In this document: piece after piece, positions 1 through 8,912 of the stretch
Layout: each line of letters starts with the position of its first letter
Position numbering within the stretch: position 1 is the stretch's first letter
DNA from: an uncultured Planktomarina sp.
GTDB lineage: Bacteria; Pseudomonadota; Alphaproteobacteria; Rhodobacterales; Rhodobacteraceae
Assembly (NCBI GenBank): GCA_905181815.1
Contig: CAJIZA010000005.1
Location: 215,176-279,175 of the forward strand
Direction: 5' to 3'
DNA length: 64,000 nucleotides
The notes under the pieces: model-generated
The model's input: only the letters and a program-made list of their open reading frames with translations
Databases searched by the model: none
What the model was told of the DNA's origin: nothing
Translations under genes and position numbers: made by a program

Positions 1-2
1 AT

Positions 3-830
3 GCAGATATGTCGATTTGGGACGTGATGGCCAGCTGCGCCCTCTCCAAAGACGATGAAATTGCCCTAAAGAGCTACACCGAAGATCTCGGCTTGATCTA
101 CCTATCCACCCCTTTCTCTCGCGCGGCCTCTGACTTTCTCGAAGAAATCGGCGTTCCAGGTTTCAAAATTGGCTCTGGCGAGGCAGACAATCTGCCACTG
201 ATCCGCCACATTGCCCAAAAGGGTAAGCCGGTGATCATGTCCACGGGCATGCAGACGATTGAGACGATTCGCCAAAGCGTTCAAATTCTTGAAGACTCCG
301 GCGTCGATTATGCATTGTTAGAGTGCACCAATCTCTATCCCTCACCACCAGAAATTGTCTCACTGAGAGGCGTTCGAGATCTAAAAGTAGCCTTCCCGAA
401 AGCCATTATTGGCTTTTCCGATCACTCCATTGGCCCAGAGATGGCTTTGGCGTCTGTGGCTTTGGGCGCCTCAATTTTGGAACGCCATTATACGGACAGC
501 CGATACCGCAAAGGACCCGATATAGCCTGTTCAATGGACCCTTCCGAATTGCGCCACCTGATCGATAGGTCTCAGGAAATCCACACCGCGCTGCACAATC
601 CCAAGCAACGCACCAGACCGGAAGAAGATGTCTACCGCTTCGCCCGTGCCAGCATTGTTGCCGATAAAGATTTGCCCGAAGGCCACCGTATCACCGAGCA
701 AGATATTTGGGCCCGACGCCCCGGTAATGGCGAAATCCCAGGCTTTGAATTTGACAAAGTTTTGGGCAAATGCCTTACCCGAGTGGTAAGCCGCAATGAC
801 CAACTCACCTGGAGCGATTTGACTGATTAA
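3..830 (+). CDS. neuB: N-acetylneuraminate (sialic-acid family) synthase NeuB, 5' end missing
   Basis: Condenses phosphoenolpyruvate with an N-acetylhexosamine (ManNAc type) to make a nine-carbon sialic-type acid. The reading frame is open to the window edge, and the ATG at 9 is probably internal: about 275 codons are present against roughly 340-350 in the family, so the first part of the TIM barrel lies outside. Visible family signatures are STPFSRAASDFLE, FKIGSGEADNLPLI, LLECTNLYPSP, GFSDHSIGPEMALA and ERHYT, followed by a C-terminal SAF (antifreeze-like) domain (RASIVADKDLPEG...ARRPGNGEIPG). neuC follows closely on the same strand. Which acid is made (sialic, legionaminic or other) cannot be told from this fragment. 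Confidence 0.93.
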   Translation, partial: ADMSIWDVMASCALSKDDEIALKSYTEDLGLIYLSTPFSRAASDFLEEIGVPGFKIGSGEADNLPLIRHIAQKGKPVIMSTGMQTIETIRQSVQILEDSGVDYALLECTNLYPSPPEIVSLRGVRDLKVAFPKAIIGFSDHSIGPEMALASVALGASILERHYTDSRYRKGPDIACSMDPSELRHLIDRSQEIHTALHNPKQRTRPEEDVYRFARASIVADKDLPEGHRITEQDIWARRPGNGEIPGFEFDKVLGKCLTRVVSRNDQLTWSDLTD

Positions 831-886
831 CCCTGCGCCCATACCGCACGCCTTTTATGGTCGCGCGATTTAGAGTAATGAGCCTT

Positions 887-2017
887 ATGATCAAAAAACA
901 GCGCCTTCTTTTTGTCACCGGAACACGGGCCGATTTTGGAAAAATCGAACCTCTGGCCAAAGCCGCAATTGCGGATGGGTTTTCAGTGTCCTTTTTCGTC
1001 ACCGGCATGCATATGCTAGAAAGCTATGGTCTCACAAAAATCGAAGTGAACCGCCTTGCGGGGGCCGCAGTCCATGAATTTGTCAACCAAAGGCCCGGTG
1101 ATCCCCAAGATGTGATCCTCGCAAAGACAATGCTAGGGTTCTCTGACTTTATTGTGGAAGACAAGCCTGATCTCGTGCTGGTGCATGGGGATCGGGTGGA
1201 AGCCCTCGCCTGCGCTCTGGTTTGCGCAACAAACTATGTGAAATGTGCCCATATCGAAGGTGGCGAAGTTTCTGGAACCATTGATGAAATTTTGCGCCAC
1301 TGCAATTCCAAATTGGCCTATTGCCATTTTGTTAGCGCTCAAACCGCAGCGCGCCGCGTGCAAGCTTTGGGTGAGGATGCCAGCGCCATTCATGTAATCG
1401 GGTCGCCTGAGCTGGACATTCACGGCCAGCCCTCTGGTTTTGCCTTGCAAGATGTTTTGAGCCATTACGAGATTCGCACACCAGACTACGGAATTTGCAT
1501 TTTGCATCCAGTGACATCCGAAGCTACCACCATGGGCCAGCAGACCCAGGATTTATGTGAAGCCTTGCAAGCCAGCGACAAATATTTTGTCATGATAAAG
1601 CCCAATAATGATCCCGGTTCAGAAGGCATCCTCAAAGTCCTTGAAACCCTGCCAAGATCGCAGTTTCAGATCATCCCCTCAATGCGCTTTGGCCGGTTTT
1701 CAGAGCTTTTGCGCAACGCCGGCTGTCTGGTTGGCAACTCTTCTGCGGGCGTGCGCGAGGCGCCGTTTTTGGGGGTTGCTTCTCTTGACGTGGGTACGCG
1801 GCAAACTGACCGGGCCTTCAGTCCGTCCATCTCCAAGCTTCCCGCCTCAGACACACAGGGTATTTTACACTTTCTTAAAACCAATTGGCACAAGCGCTTT
1901 GCCCGTGGCGCGGAATTTGGCGATGGCAATGCAACAGAGCATTTCATCACCCTGCTGAACTCCGATGCATTTTGGAAAAGATCCATGCAAAAACAATTCC
2001 ATGACATTGCGTCCTAA
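887..2017 (+). CDS. neuC: UDP-N-acetylglucosamine 2-epimerase (hydrolysing), NeuC type
   Basis: Converts a UDP-HexNAc to the free 2-epimer (ManNAc or a derivative), the substrate of NeuB. Family motifs are LLFVTGTRADFGKI at the N terminus, LVHGDRVEALA, the active-site stretch HIEGGEVSGTIDEILRH, and GNSSAGVREAPFLGV near the C terminus. I start at 887 because the protein then begins a few residues before the Rossmann strand as in homologues; upstream in-frame ATGs at 857 and 878 would add ten or three residues. It lies 56 bp after neuB in the same direction and overlaps the next gene, so it is probably in one operon with both. Confidence 0.93.
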   Translation: MIKKQRLLFVTGTRADFGKIEPLAKAAIADGFSVSFFVTGMHMLESYGLTKIEVNRLAGAAVHEFVNQRPGDPQDVILAKTMLGFSDFIVEDKPDLVLVHGDRVEALACALVCATNYVKCAHIEGGEVSGTIDEILRHCNSKLAYCHFVSAQTAARRVQALGEDASAIHVIGSPELDIHGQPSGFALQDVLSHYEIRTPDYGICILHPVTSEATTMGQQTQDLCEALQASDKYFVMIKPNNDPGSEGILKVLETLPRSQFQIIPSMRFGRFSELLRNAGCLVGNSSAGVREAPFLGVASLDVGTRQTDRAFSPSISKLPASDTQGILHFLKTNWHKRFARGAEFGDGNATEHFITLLNSDAFWKRSMQKQFHDIAS

Positions 2018-3272
2018 TCTCGCCGGCCGCATAAGCTTAGCGATTTACAAAGGTGCCACCGCACTGATCACCCCTATTCTGCCTTGGCATCTTCAACGCC
2101 GGCAAAACAGCGGCAAAGAACACCCAAAGCGATGGCGCGAAAAACTAGGCCATGCCCGCCAGCCGCGGCCCGAAGGTCAGTTGATCTGGATCAACGCCGT
2201 TGGACTGGGCGAGGTCATGGCCCTGCGCGGCCTGATCGCAGCTCTTCATGCAGCCCGGCCAGAGCTATATTTTTTGGTCACCTCATCAACTTTGGCTTCA
2301 GCAGAAACGTTTGAAAAAAATCTTCCGCCCCGGACCCTACATCAGTTTTTGCCCTTGGACGCGCCGCTCTACAATCGGCGTTTTTTGGATCATTGGCTGC
2401 CAGATCTTGCGTTGTGGTCGGAACAGGACATCTGGCCCGGTCTTGTGACACAGACCGCACGCCGTCGAATCCCACAAGCGCTGATCAATCTGCGCATGGA
2501 GCCCACCTCTTTTCGGCGCAAGCGCGTGGCCCGGGTCTTATTTCGCGCCCTCTACCAGAAATTTGATCTTATCTCTGCTCAAGAGGCCCAGAGCGCCGCT
2601 GCCGTGGCCGCGCTGTCGCAGAGGCAAGACATCCAAATTGCCGGCTCCTTAAAGCCACATTGCCCACCTCTGACCTATATATCCGCCGCACAACAAGCAT
2701 TTTTGGAACAAATCGGCAAGCGACCGATTTGGCTTGCCGCATCTTGCCATGCGGCAGATGAGGAAATCGCCCTACAGGTGCAAAGGCAGATTGTCGCGCA
2801 AGGCGGATCGCATTTGCTCATCCTCGCACCCCGATTTCCAGACAGGCGAGAGGAAATTTTAGCCAAGCTTTCAGGCATGCGTCATGCGCAACGCAGCCAG
2901 GACGAAGCGCCAGATCCCCAGACTCAAGTCTATCTCGCCGATACATTTTCTGACATGGGGCTGTGGTATGCCTGTAGCGCTCACGCGCTGATTGGGGGCA
3001 GTTTTTGCGCTGTAGAGGGGCACAACCCTTGGGAGGCTCTACAATTGGGCTGCGCCGTAATGCACGGCCCACGGGTAGCCAATTTTGCGGCTGATTATGC
3101 CGCCCTAAACGCAGCGCATGCGGCCACCCAAACTCCGCGACCTGAAGATCTCCACGCCGCGCTCCAGGCACCCACGGCACGTGGACTTGCGGGGTTTGAG
3201 CGCTTACAAACGGATTACCAGGCCAAGCTGTACGATTTGACACGTCAGCTACTCGACCGGGTCAGACCTTAA
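2001..3272 (+). CDS. KDO transferase-like glycosyltransferase (GT30/WaaA family), copy 1
   Basis: About 423 residues of the 3-deoxy-D-manno-octulosonic acid transferase fold, which adds KDO-type sugars to lipid A or a surface glycan at the inner membrane. Shared landmarks with WaaA are WINAVGLGEV, LWSEQDIWPGL, the central GSLKP strand and the C-terminal acceptor/donor motif IGGSFCAVEGHNPWEAL. A hydrophobic/basic N terminus (about residues 5-25) fits a membrane anchor. The start ATG at 2001 lies inside the end of neuC (17-bp overlap), a typical coupled arrangement. It is more diverged than its downstream neighbour (GSLKP in place of the usual TGNxKF), so the exact acceptor or donor (KDO or another ulosonic acid) is uncertain. 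Confidence 0.85.
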   Translation: MTLRPNLAGRISLAIYKGATALITPILPWHLQRRQNSGKEHPKRWREKLGHARQPRPEGQLIWINAVGLGEVMALRGLIAALHAARPELYFLVTSSTLASAETFEKNLPPRTLHQFLPLDAPLYNRRFLDHWLPDLALWSEQDIWPGLVTQTARRRIPQALINLRMEPTSFRRKRVARVLFRALYQKFDLISAQEAQSAAAVAALSQRQDIQIAGSLKPHCPPLTYISAAQQAFLEQIGKRPIWLAASCHAADEEIALQVQRQIVAQGGSHLLILAPRFPDRREEILAKLSGMRHAQRSQDEAPDPQTQVYLADTFSDMGLWYACSAHALIGGSFCAVEGHNPWEALQLGCAVMHGPRVANFAADYAALNAAHAATQTPRPEDLHAALQAPTARGLAGFERLQTDYQAKLYDLTRQLLDRVRP

Positions 3273-3282
3273 AGAGAGTGAT

Positions 3283-4611
3283 GTGATCGTGCAGAAAATA
3301 CCTATGAACTTGCACGTGATGCTTACGCTGTACCGCCTAATGTGGGGGATCTGCACACCTGCCATTTTGCTATATCTTTACCTGCGCAGTCGACGCGAGC
3401 CGGCCTATACAAAGCATCTTGCCGAGAGATTTGGTTTTCATAGCAAGCGCGAACAGAGCCATATCTGGATTCACGCGGTGTCTTTGGGCGAGGTGCGCTC
3501 CGCCGCGCCCTTGATTGCCCAGCTTTTGCAAGACGATCTGCCGCTTGTCACCACGCATTTCACCCCAGCCGGACGCAGTGAAATCCAGCGGTTATTTCCA
3601 GATGCGGTAACAGCAGGGCGTCTGGTACCCTGCTATGTTCCCTTTGACACAGATGCCGCCTTTCGGCGATTTTTCAAGGCCTTCTCACCGGCCTATGGTT
3701 TGGTCATGGAAGTGGAATTTTGGCCAGGCATGATCATGAGTTGCCGAAAACGAGGCGTACCGCTCTTTTTGTGCAACGGACAATACCCCAGCAAAAGTTT
3801 TGCGCGTGATCAAGCGCGATTTTTTTCTCGTGCGAAAATCATCTCTAGTTTTGCTGGGGTCATGGTCAAATCTCAACTTCAGGCAGAGCGCTTTGCGCAA
3901 TTAGGTGTTGAAAAAATCGCCATTACTGGCGAGATGCGCTTTGAACAACCTATCCCGCCAGCCCATATCATGGCAGCCCAAGAGCTGCGCCGAAGCCTAT
4001 TTGGCAGGCGCCCAATTGTCACCCTAGCCAGTGTCGTTGAGGGCGAGGATACCGGATTTTTGGGCGTAATTTCCAAGGTCCAGAGTTATTGCCGCGCGCA
4101 AAATGCCCCGCTGCCACTCTTTGTCTACGTGCCAAGGGCACCAGATCGCTTTGAGGTAGTCGCCAAAATGATAGAGGCGGGTGGATTTGCCTTTGCACGC
4201 CGCAGCACAATGCTTGACGCCCAGCTATCCTTACTGCCAGGTGCCACGGATGCCCCGCTGGATATTTTATTGGGTGACAGTCTGGGCGAGATGTATTTTT
4301 ACCTAGATCTTTGTGACCTGGCCATCGTGGGCGGCGGATTTTGCCCGAAAGGCTCGCATAATATCTCAGAACCCATCTGCCTCAAAAAGCCTGTCATCAT
4401 CGGACCAAATGACAGCACTATCGAGTTTCCAGCCCGTGAAGCCATTGCAGCGGGGCTCTGTGAAAAACTGGATTTTTCCCAGCTTGCAGACCGCCTGACC
4501 CACAGTCCAGCTGCCCCTCCAACGGAGAAAATGAAGGCAGATTTTCTCGCCGCTCACAGCGGGTCAACCACCAAAACTCTTGCGGCCATCACACGTTCTT
4601 TAAGCTCTTAA
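3283..4611 (+). CDS. waaA: KDO transferase WaaA, copy 2
   Basis: Transfers KDO from CMP-KDO to lipid A precursor at the cytoplasmic face of the inner membrane. The N-terminal hydrophobic anchor (LMWGICTPAILLYLYL) is followed by HIWIHAVSLGEVRSA, FTPAGRSE, GLVMEVEFWPGMI, ITGEMRFEQP and the C-terminal VGGGFCPKGSHNISEP, all in family order; 442 residues is normal. The start GTG at 3283 has AGAGAG just upstream, whereas the in-frame ATG at 3304 has no ribosome site. It lies 10 bp after the first KDO transferase. Two tandem but clearly different family members suggest two acceptors or sequential transfers. Confidence 0.9.
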   Translation: MIVQKIPMNLHVMLTLYRLMWGICTPAILLYLYLRSRREPAYTKHLAERFGFHSKREQSHIWIHAVSLGEVRSAAPLIAQLLQDDLPLVTTHFTPAGRSEIQRLFPDAVTAGRLVPCYVPFDTDAAFRRFFKAFSPAYGLVMEVEFWPGMIMSCRKRGVPLFLCNGQYPSKSFARDQARFFSRAKIISSFAGVMVKSQLQAERFAQLGVEKIAITGEMRFEQPIPPAHIMAAQELRRSLFGRRPIVTLASVVEGEDTGFLGVISKVQSYCRAQNAPLPLFVYVPRAPDRFEVVAKMIEAGGFAFARRSTMLDAQLSLLPGATDAPLDILLGDSLGEMYFYLDLCDLAIVGGGFCPKGSHNISEPICLKKPVIIGPNDSTIEFPAREAIAAGLCEKLDFSQLADRLTHSPAAPPTEKMKADFLAAHSGSTTKTLAAITRSLSS

Positions 4612-4632
4612 TCGCGCGACAGAGAATCAAGG

Positions 4633-5337
4633 TCAGCGGTTTATGCTGTTCTCTTGCTCTGCCATCAACAACTCAACGATCTTAAAATCGAGCTCGCTGT
4701 CGATATCTGCGCAGCGCTCCGGTGGCATGATATAGGGCAGGACGCGACCCTCAAACAATGACGAGGCCGATTTCAAATAGGCAGGATCCAATACATAGGT
4801 GCCACCCGCATGTTCATAAACCACCGGTGCCTGTTGGCGCGCGACCACGAGATGTCCCAAGGGCTTGCTCACATATAAACTGCCTTCTGGGTCGGTTTCG
4901 AGGAGATTGAAATAGGGGTTTTTGCGTGCCGTACAGCAAGACATTAACATATCCGGGCGTTGCGCTATAAATTGATCCAACGCCGCGTCCACATCACTGT
5001 CCCACCGCAGGGGTGCAGTACAATCAAGGTCAACAAATATTGAAACTTCACCAATTTTTTCTTCAACCGCCGTCAGTGAATGTTGCCAAACTGGCCATTT
5101 TGCGGCCGTATCAGTGCAAAGCTCTTTGGGGCGCAGGCCGATATCTATCGTGTCTTTGGCGCAGGCGTGGTGATAAATCTCTTCATCATCGGTTGAGACA
5201 ACCACCGCGTCAATACGGCTGTTGTTAAACAATTGATCCAGTGACCAATCAATCAATGGCTTGCCCTGAAGCATTCGAAAATTTTTGCCTGGCACGCCCT
5301 TGCTGCCTTTGCGCGCTCCAATATGTCCGACGATCAT
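4633..5337 (-). CDS. neuA: acylneuraminate cytidylyltransferase NeuA
   Basis: Activates a nine-carbon sialic-type acid with CTP to the CMP-sugar. The N terminus carries the CTP-binding signature IGARKGSKGVPGKNFR, followed by PLIDWSLDQL, VVSTDDEEI, DLDCTAPLR and the C-terminal ADIDSELDF metal/substrate strand. The 234-residue length is that of the single-domain enzyme. ATG is preceded by GGTGGAG. It faces neuB/neuC/waaA tail to tail, 21 bp from the end of waaA, so it must have its own promoter, yet it completes the CMP-nonulosonate pathway with them. The use of the product (surface polysaccharide, LPS or flagellin glycosylation) is inference only. Confidence 0.92.
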   Translation of the reverse strand: MIVGHIGARKGSKGVPGKNFRMLQGKPLIDWSLDQLFNNSRIDAVVVSTDDEEIYHHACAKDTIDIGLRPKELCTDTAAKWPVWQHSLTAVEEKIGEVSIFVDLDCTAPLRWDSDVDAALDQFIAQRPDMLMSCCTARKNPYFNLLETDPEGSLYVSKPLGHLVVARQQAPVVYEHAGGTYVLDPAYLKSASSLFEGRVLPYIMPPERCADIDSELDFKIVELLMAEQENSINR

Positions 5338-5471
5338 CTTAGCTCCACCTTTATGTTCTCAGCTTATGCCGTCCGCTACAGCGGCTGGCACCACAGTCTG
5401 TGGCATCTATAGGGAGCATCGTGCTGCGAGGCTAGAGACCTCTTAGGCCAAATTCAGCGAGCCGCACCCTA

Positions 5472-6020
5472 TCAATCAATGCCAAAAGCATCGCGAGTGA
5501 ACAGTTTGTCCACAACATAGGCCAGGGCAGCATCGGTGCAATTTGCCAATATGACGTCTGATTGCCCCTTACAGGCCACAGAATTAGGCTCCACCCGCTC
5601 GCTGGCAAGCCGCCAGCTGCAAGCGTTGGCTCGCAGATGATAACCTCAACATTCCGCGCCTTCAACCGATCCATAATCCCTTAGATCGCCGCCTCGCGGT
5701 AATTGTCCGAGCCTGTCTTCATCACCGAACGAAACACCCCAACTGTTCTGGGCGCACGCGCAAAACTCCGGCGAAAAAATAATTTTACTAAAGGCAAACT
5801 TTTCCCACGATTGGTCCACAAAACCCACTGGAGTGGCTAATTTGATCACGATAACCGCAAAAGGGTTGATCGCAATCACCCGCTCAACCACCACTTCCAC
5901 AGAGGAGGTTTCAAAGCAATGTGTGAACGGGTCAAAATTGGTGGGCGTGGCCACGATCACATAATTTGCCTGACTATAGTCACGCTGCACATCCACTGTG
6001 GCGCGAAGGTCCAAGCAAGG
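5472..6020 (-). pseudogene. ugd: broken UDP-glucose 6-dehydrogenase (ugd) remnant
   Basis: Reading the minus strand in pieces recovers UDP-glucose dehydrogenase: DLRATVD, YVIVATPTNFDP, TSSVEVVVERVIAINP, IIFSPEF, then directly RAPRTVGVFRSVMKTGSD in another frame, an in-frame TAA where the family has glutamine, GIMDRLKARNVEVII and, after another frameshift, VVDKLFTRDAFGID. The family is about 390 residues; the N-terminal dinucleotide-binding part and roughly 140 central residues (including the catalytic cysteine region) are gone. It is clearly non-functional, with a deletion, a stop and several frameshifts. It sits just upstream of neuA on the same strand, as expected in a surface-polysaccharide locus. 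Confidence 0.88.
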
Positions 6021-6152
6021 TTATTGCCACTCTTAAACAAAGCTACTCTGACAGAGCCGTTCAATATATCTTATGCAGTGTCGCATTTGACGGACCAAAA
6101 CTCTGAATAAAGAGCTAATCTAGACTGGAATCTATTTTCTGATCGGCCCTAA

Positions 6153-7070
6153 ATGACAATCCCATCATCCTCTCCGTTTAACGCGGATGCTCACAAATAT
6201 GGCATATTTTTCGTTTTTGCGGCGGGAATTCTGTGGTCGACAGTCGGGCTCGGGATTCGCATGATCGAAGATGCCTTTGTTTGGCAGATACTGCTTTATC
6301 GGTCGGTAAGCATGTCGCTGTTTCTTTACTTGCTTATTAGAATTCGCTCAGGGGAAAGCCCTTTTTCTCAAATTCGACGAATTGGCTATCCAGTCATCAT
6401 AGCCGGCCTTTCACTGGTCGCAGCATATTCTGGAGGCATATACGCGATCCAAAATACTTCAGTTGCAAATGCAATGCTTCTATTTGCAACAGCCCCGTTT
6501 ATGGCAGCGGTGCTGGGATGGGTTGTTCTTCGTGAACGCGTACGCCTTGCAACCTGGATCGCGATTGTCATTGCTATTTTCGGGATCGCGGTCATGGTTG
6601 CAGACAAGTCCGGCAGCGTTGCTATGAAGGGTAGTCTCGCGGCTATTGGATCAGCATTTGGGTTCGCTATTTTTACCGTAGCATTGCGCTGGGGTCGAAC
6701 AGGCGAAATGCTGCCAGCAGTGTTTCTTTCAGGCCTTTTTGCAATGATTATTACCTTTGTCATCTGCCTCAGCCTTCGACTCCCACTCCTTCTGAGCCCT
6801 AACGACGGCGTAATATCGATGGGAATGGGGGTATTTCAAGTTGGTGCCGGTCTAATCTTATATACGTTAGGTTCTCGCAGTCTCCCCGCCGCAGAGCTTG
6901 CCTTATTGTCCCTGGCCGAAGTCCTGTTAGGTCCAATGTGGGTTTGGTTATTTCTTGGCGAAACGGCAAGTCTGAACACGCTGATCGGCGGAACGGTTTT
7001 GCTTGCAGCGATTGCGGGCAATGCCCTCTCCGGTAAGAGAAGAAAGCCCCCACCAATCACCTCCCCATGA
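6153..7070 (+). CDS. EamA-family (DMT superfamily) membrane transporter
   Basis: A 305-residue inner-membrane protein with about ten transmembrane segments arranged as two EamA repeats. The first opens at GIFFVFAAGILWSTVGLGIRM and closes at VLGWVVLRERV; the second closes at GPMWVWLFLGETASLN, the usual GE after a tryptophan-rich helix. A basic tail (GKRRKPPP) follows the last helix. Drug/metabolite transporters of this kind usually export amino acids or other small metabolites, but the substrate cannot be read from sequence. It is isolated, between the ugd remnant and a GFA gene, with no operon partner and only a weak ribosome site. Confidence 0.88.
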   Translation: MTIPSSSPFNADAHKYGIFFVFAAGILWSTVGLGIRMIEDAFVWQILLYRSVSMSLFLYLLIRIRSGESPFSQIRRIGYPVIIAGLSLVAAYSGGIYAIQNTSVANAMLLFATAPFMAAVLGWVVLRERVRLATWIAIVIAIFGIAVMVADKSGSVAMKGSLAAIGSAFGFAIFTVALRWGRTGEMLPAVFLSGLFAMIITFVICLSLRLPLLLSPNDGVISMGMGVFQVGAGLILYTLGSRSLPAAELALLSLAEVLLGPMWVWLFLGETASLNTLIGGTVLLAAIAGNALSGKRRKPPPITSP

Positions 7071-7300
7071 ACATAAGCGTCGACACAGCGCAGTATGTGA
7101 TCCGAGAAGGTCATAAAGTCGCCCTGCCTAACTCAATCAAGTTTATTCCTACAGTCTCTATATAACTCCGAATGAGCCATACAGTATTGGGTCTGTTTTA
7201 AGGCCGTCTTCAAACCTTTTAACCATGAACCAGATTTTTCTTGGGTATCTTGTTGGATGGTGCAAGAGTTGCGATACCAAAACGGTTAAAGGCGATAGAG

Positions 7301-7711
7301 ATGAAACATAGTGGTAGATGTTATTGCGGAGATATTCAGTTTGATTTTAAAGAGCCAATACATTCGCAAATTTTATGTCATTGTCGGGAATGCCGTTATC
7401 TTTCAGGTGGTGAACCCAATGCCTCAATTGTGATTTCCGAAAACACGTTTACTGTAACCCGAGGTGAACTCAAAACCTTCTCAAGGGGCGATTTAAACGA
7501 GCCACGGGTTAGATATTTTTGCGGCAATTGCGGGACCCACATCTGCGTTAAAAGCCCACCTCGACCTGGCATGTTGGTCGTAAAAATTGGCACGTTGGAT
7601 GATCACTCGTGGTTTCGTCCCCAGTCCGCAATTTATTGTGTGGACAAGCAGCCCTACCATCAGATCCGAAAGGGATTGCCAAGCTTTGAAAAAGCGCCCC
7701 CTCCAAAATAG
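7301..7711 (+). CDS. GFA-family zinc protein (CENP-V / glutathione-dependent formaldehyde-activating fold)
   Basis: A 136-residue protein of the GFA family (Mss4-like fold). It shows the expected zinc ligands: CYC at residues 7-9, CHCREC at 26-31 and CGNCG further on, plus the usual RYFCGNCGTHI stretch. Family members are annotated as glutathione-dependent formaldehyde-activating enzymes, but most have no proven reaction. ATG at 7301 is preferred over the upstream TTG at 7241 because the family begins just before the GxCxCG motif and a purine-rich stretch (GGCGATAGAG) precedes it. There is no co-transcribed neighbour. Confidence 0.85.
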   Translation: MKHSGRCYCGDIQFDFKEPIHSQILCHCRECRYLSGGEPNASIVISENTFTVTRGELKTFSRGDLNEPRVRYFCGNCGTHICVKSPPRPGMLVVKIGTLDDHSWFRPQSAIYCVDKQPYHQIRKGLPSFEKAPPPK

Positions 7712-7802
7712 ATTATCACAAGATATCGCAATACACGCGCTGCAAGATATAAGGGACCAAGAAACCTGATTTTAAGATAAAAAATCAGTTATTTCCACCA
7801 AG

Positions 7803-7829
7803 TGGGTGTGACATACAGCATAGTGTCAC
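7803..7829. repeat. imperfect inverted repeat after the GFA gene
   Basis: GGGTGTGACA is followed about ten bases later by TGTCACCC, forming an imperfect stem with a two-base bulge. There is no T-run after it, so it is not a classical terminator. It lies between the GFA gene and the IS3 scrap and could be part of a former element end. Confidence 0.35.
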
Positions 7830-7858
7830 CCACACTTACTATGACATCACCCCTACAA

Positions 7859-8026
7859 AAAGAAGCGCTTAACGGTGAATGGCTACACTCCACAAGATAA
7901 GCTCAGGTCGCTATCAATGTTTGGCTCAGGCAATATAATCGTATCAGGCCGTATCACGCCCTAAACATTAAACCACCTGTCCCAGAAAACTTATTAGAGA
8001 AAACTAAAATACCCATGCCAATTTAA
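7859..8026 (+). pseudogene. 3' remnant of an IS3-family transposase (OrfB integrase C terminus)
   Basis: One frame reads KEALNGEWLHST, then an in-frame TAA at 7898, then AQVAINVWLRQYN, RIRPYHALNIKPPVPE and a normal stop. This is the characteristic C-terminal end of IS3-family integrase catalytic domains (DELLNGEW...WRxxYNxxRPHxALxxxxP). Only about 55 codons remain, the upstream catalytic region is absent, and one codon has become a stop, so this is a scar of an old insertion. The rest of 7712-8311 holds no other gene that I can recognise. Confidence 0.8.
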
Positions 8027-8311
8027 GGGGCTTGACATCTGCAGCAAACATTAGCCCAAGACAGTTCCACCAAAAACAGGTCTGTTTCATGACTTACATC
8101 AATGCCCCGTTCATAAAGAAAGTCTTCTACATTTCAAGTCAAAACTGGCAACCAAACATACAGCTTTGGAAAATCTAAGGGCTTGTCTTAAAACGTCGAA
8201 ATTGGGATTTTTTGTCATTCACGGGCGCTACAAACGCACCTTGCCCGCTTCAACTAAGTTTAATCTGACAGCGCCCCCAAAACATATTACCTACTGAAAA
8301 ATAAACGCGTA

Positions 8312-8815
8312 TCAAATCTTAATTCCTGTGCCAACCAACGAAACAATTAAGCCATTTTTTTTGAAATCTCCAAGAACTATATAATCCACACTAAGGCCAA
8401 TGATAGCATTGGCGTCCAACCTAATTGCCTTAGCCTTTAGCTCTAGCATGGCCATTTCGATTGCTTGTTGAAGAAAATCGGATTTTTTTTCTGGCTTTTT
8501 GCGCAAAAAGTTCCACAAACGTTTTATGACTGGAGTTGTTTGGAACTCATAGTGAAAATCAGTTGTTATAATCCCACAGCGTGCCTTTATTCTTATGTTT
8601 GTGATACTTTCCGTTGTAACCAACATGTCTTGAAACTTATTGAACACATTTTCAGTAGATCGTTGAGTTGCGGACATACCCGGATCTTTGGCAGTTATTA
8701 TTTTAGTTTGCACTCGATGCTTCACATGGCAAGTGATGCAGAGGCCATTGTACTGCGAAGCAGCCTGACTTTCAGCATAGCCCATTGAAATAGAGCACTC
8801 ACGACATTTTGCCAA
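8312..8815 (-). CDS. YbjQ/UPF0145-like protein with N-terminal zinc ribbon
   Basis: A 167-residue protein. Residues C4, C7, C26 and C29 form a two-knuckle zinc ribbon. From about residue 63 it resembles the YbjQ/UPF0145 domain: MLVTTESI, a central linker, then ELKAKAIRLDANAIIGLSVDY and a final beta strand. No function is established for the family. The start is a TTG at 8815 with a good AGAGGA seven bases upstream; no ATG is available in frame nearby. It is the last minus-strand gene after the flagellar flg cluster, separated by an inverted repeat, and may not belong to that operon. Confidence 0.7.
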   Translation of the reverse strand: MAKCRECSISMGYAESQAASQYNGLCITCHVKHRVQTKIITAKDPGMSATQRSTENVFNKFQDMLVTTESITNIRIKARCGIITTDFHYEFQTTPVIKRLWNFLRKKPEKKSDFLQQAIEMAMLELKAKAIRLDANAIIGLSVDYIVLGDFKKNGLIVSLVGTGIKI

Positions 8816-8833
8816 ATTCTTTATCCTCTCGCC

Positions 8834-8862
8834 AGCATTTAAGGATGTAGGATTTAAATGCT
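8834..8862. terminator. AT-rich inverted repeat at the end of the flg cluster
   Basis: AGCATTTAA at 8834-8842 and TTAAATGCT at 8854-8862 form a perfect nine-base stem with an 11-base loop, between the last flagellar gene of the leftward cluster and the YbjQ-like gene. A weak transcription stop or mRNA-end structure is plausible; there is no strong T-run. Confidence 0.45.
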
Positions 8863-8912
8863 AATACTCATGTGTTTAACAAAAGGTTTCATCCTCTAAA
8901 AGCAGTATAAAT

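Noticed and set aside
8030-8311. possible further IS or CRISPR-like structure after the IS3 scrap
   Set aside because: I saw no regularly spaced repeats, no coding frame and no convincing terminal inverted repeat.
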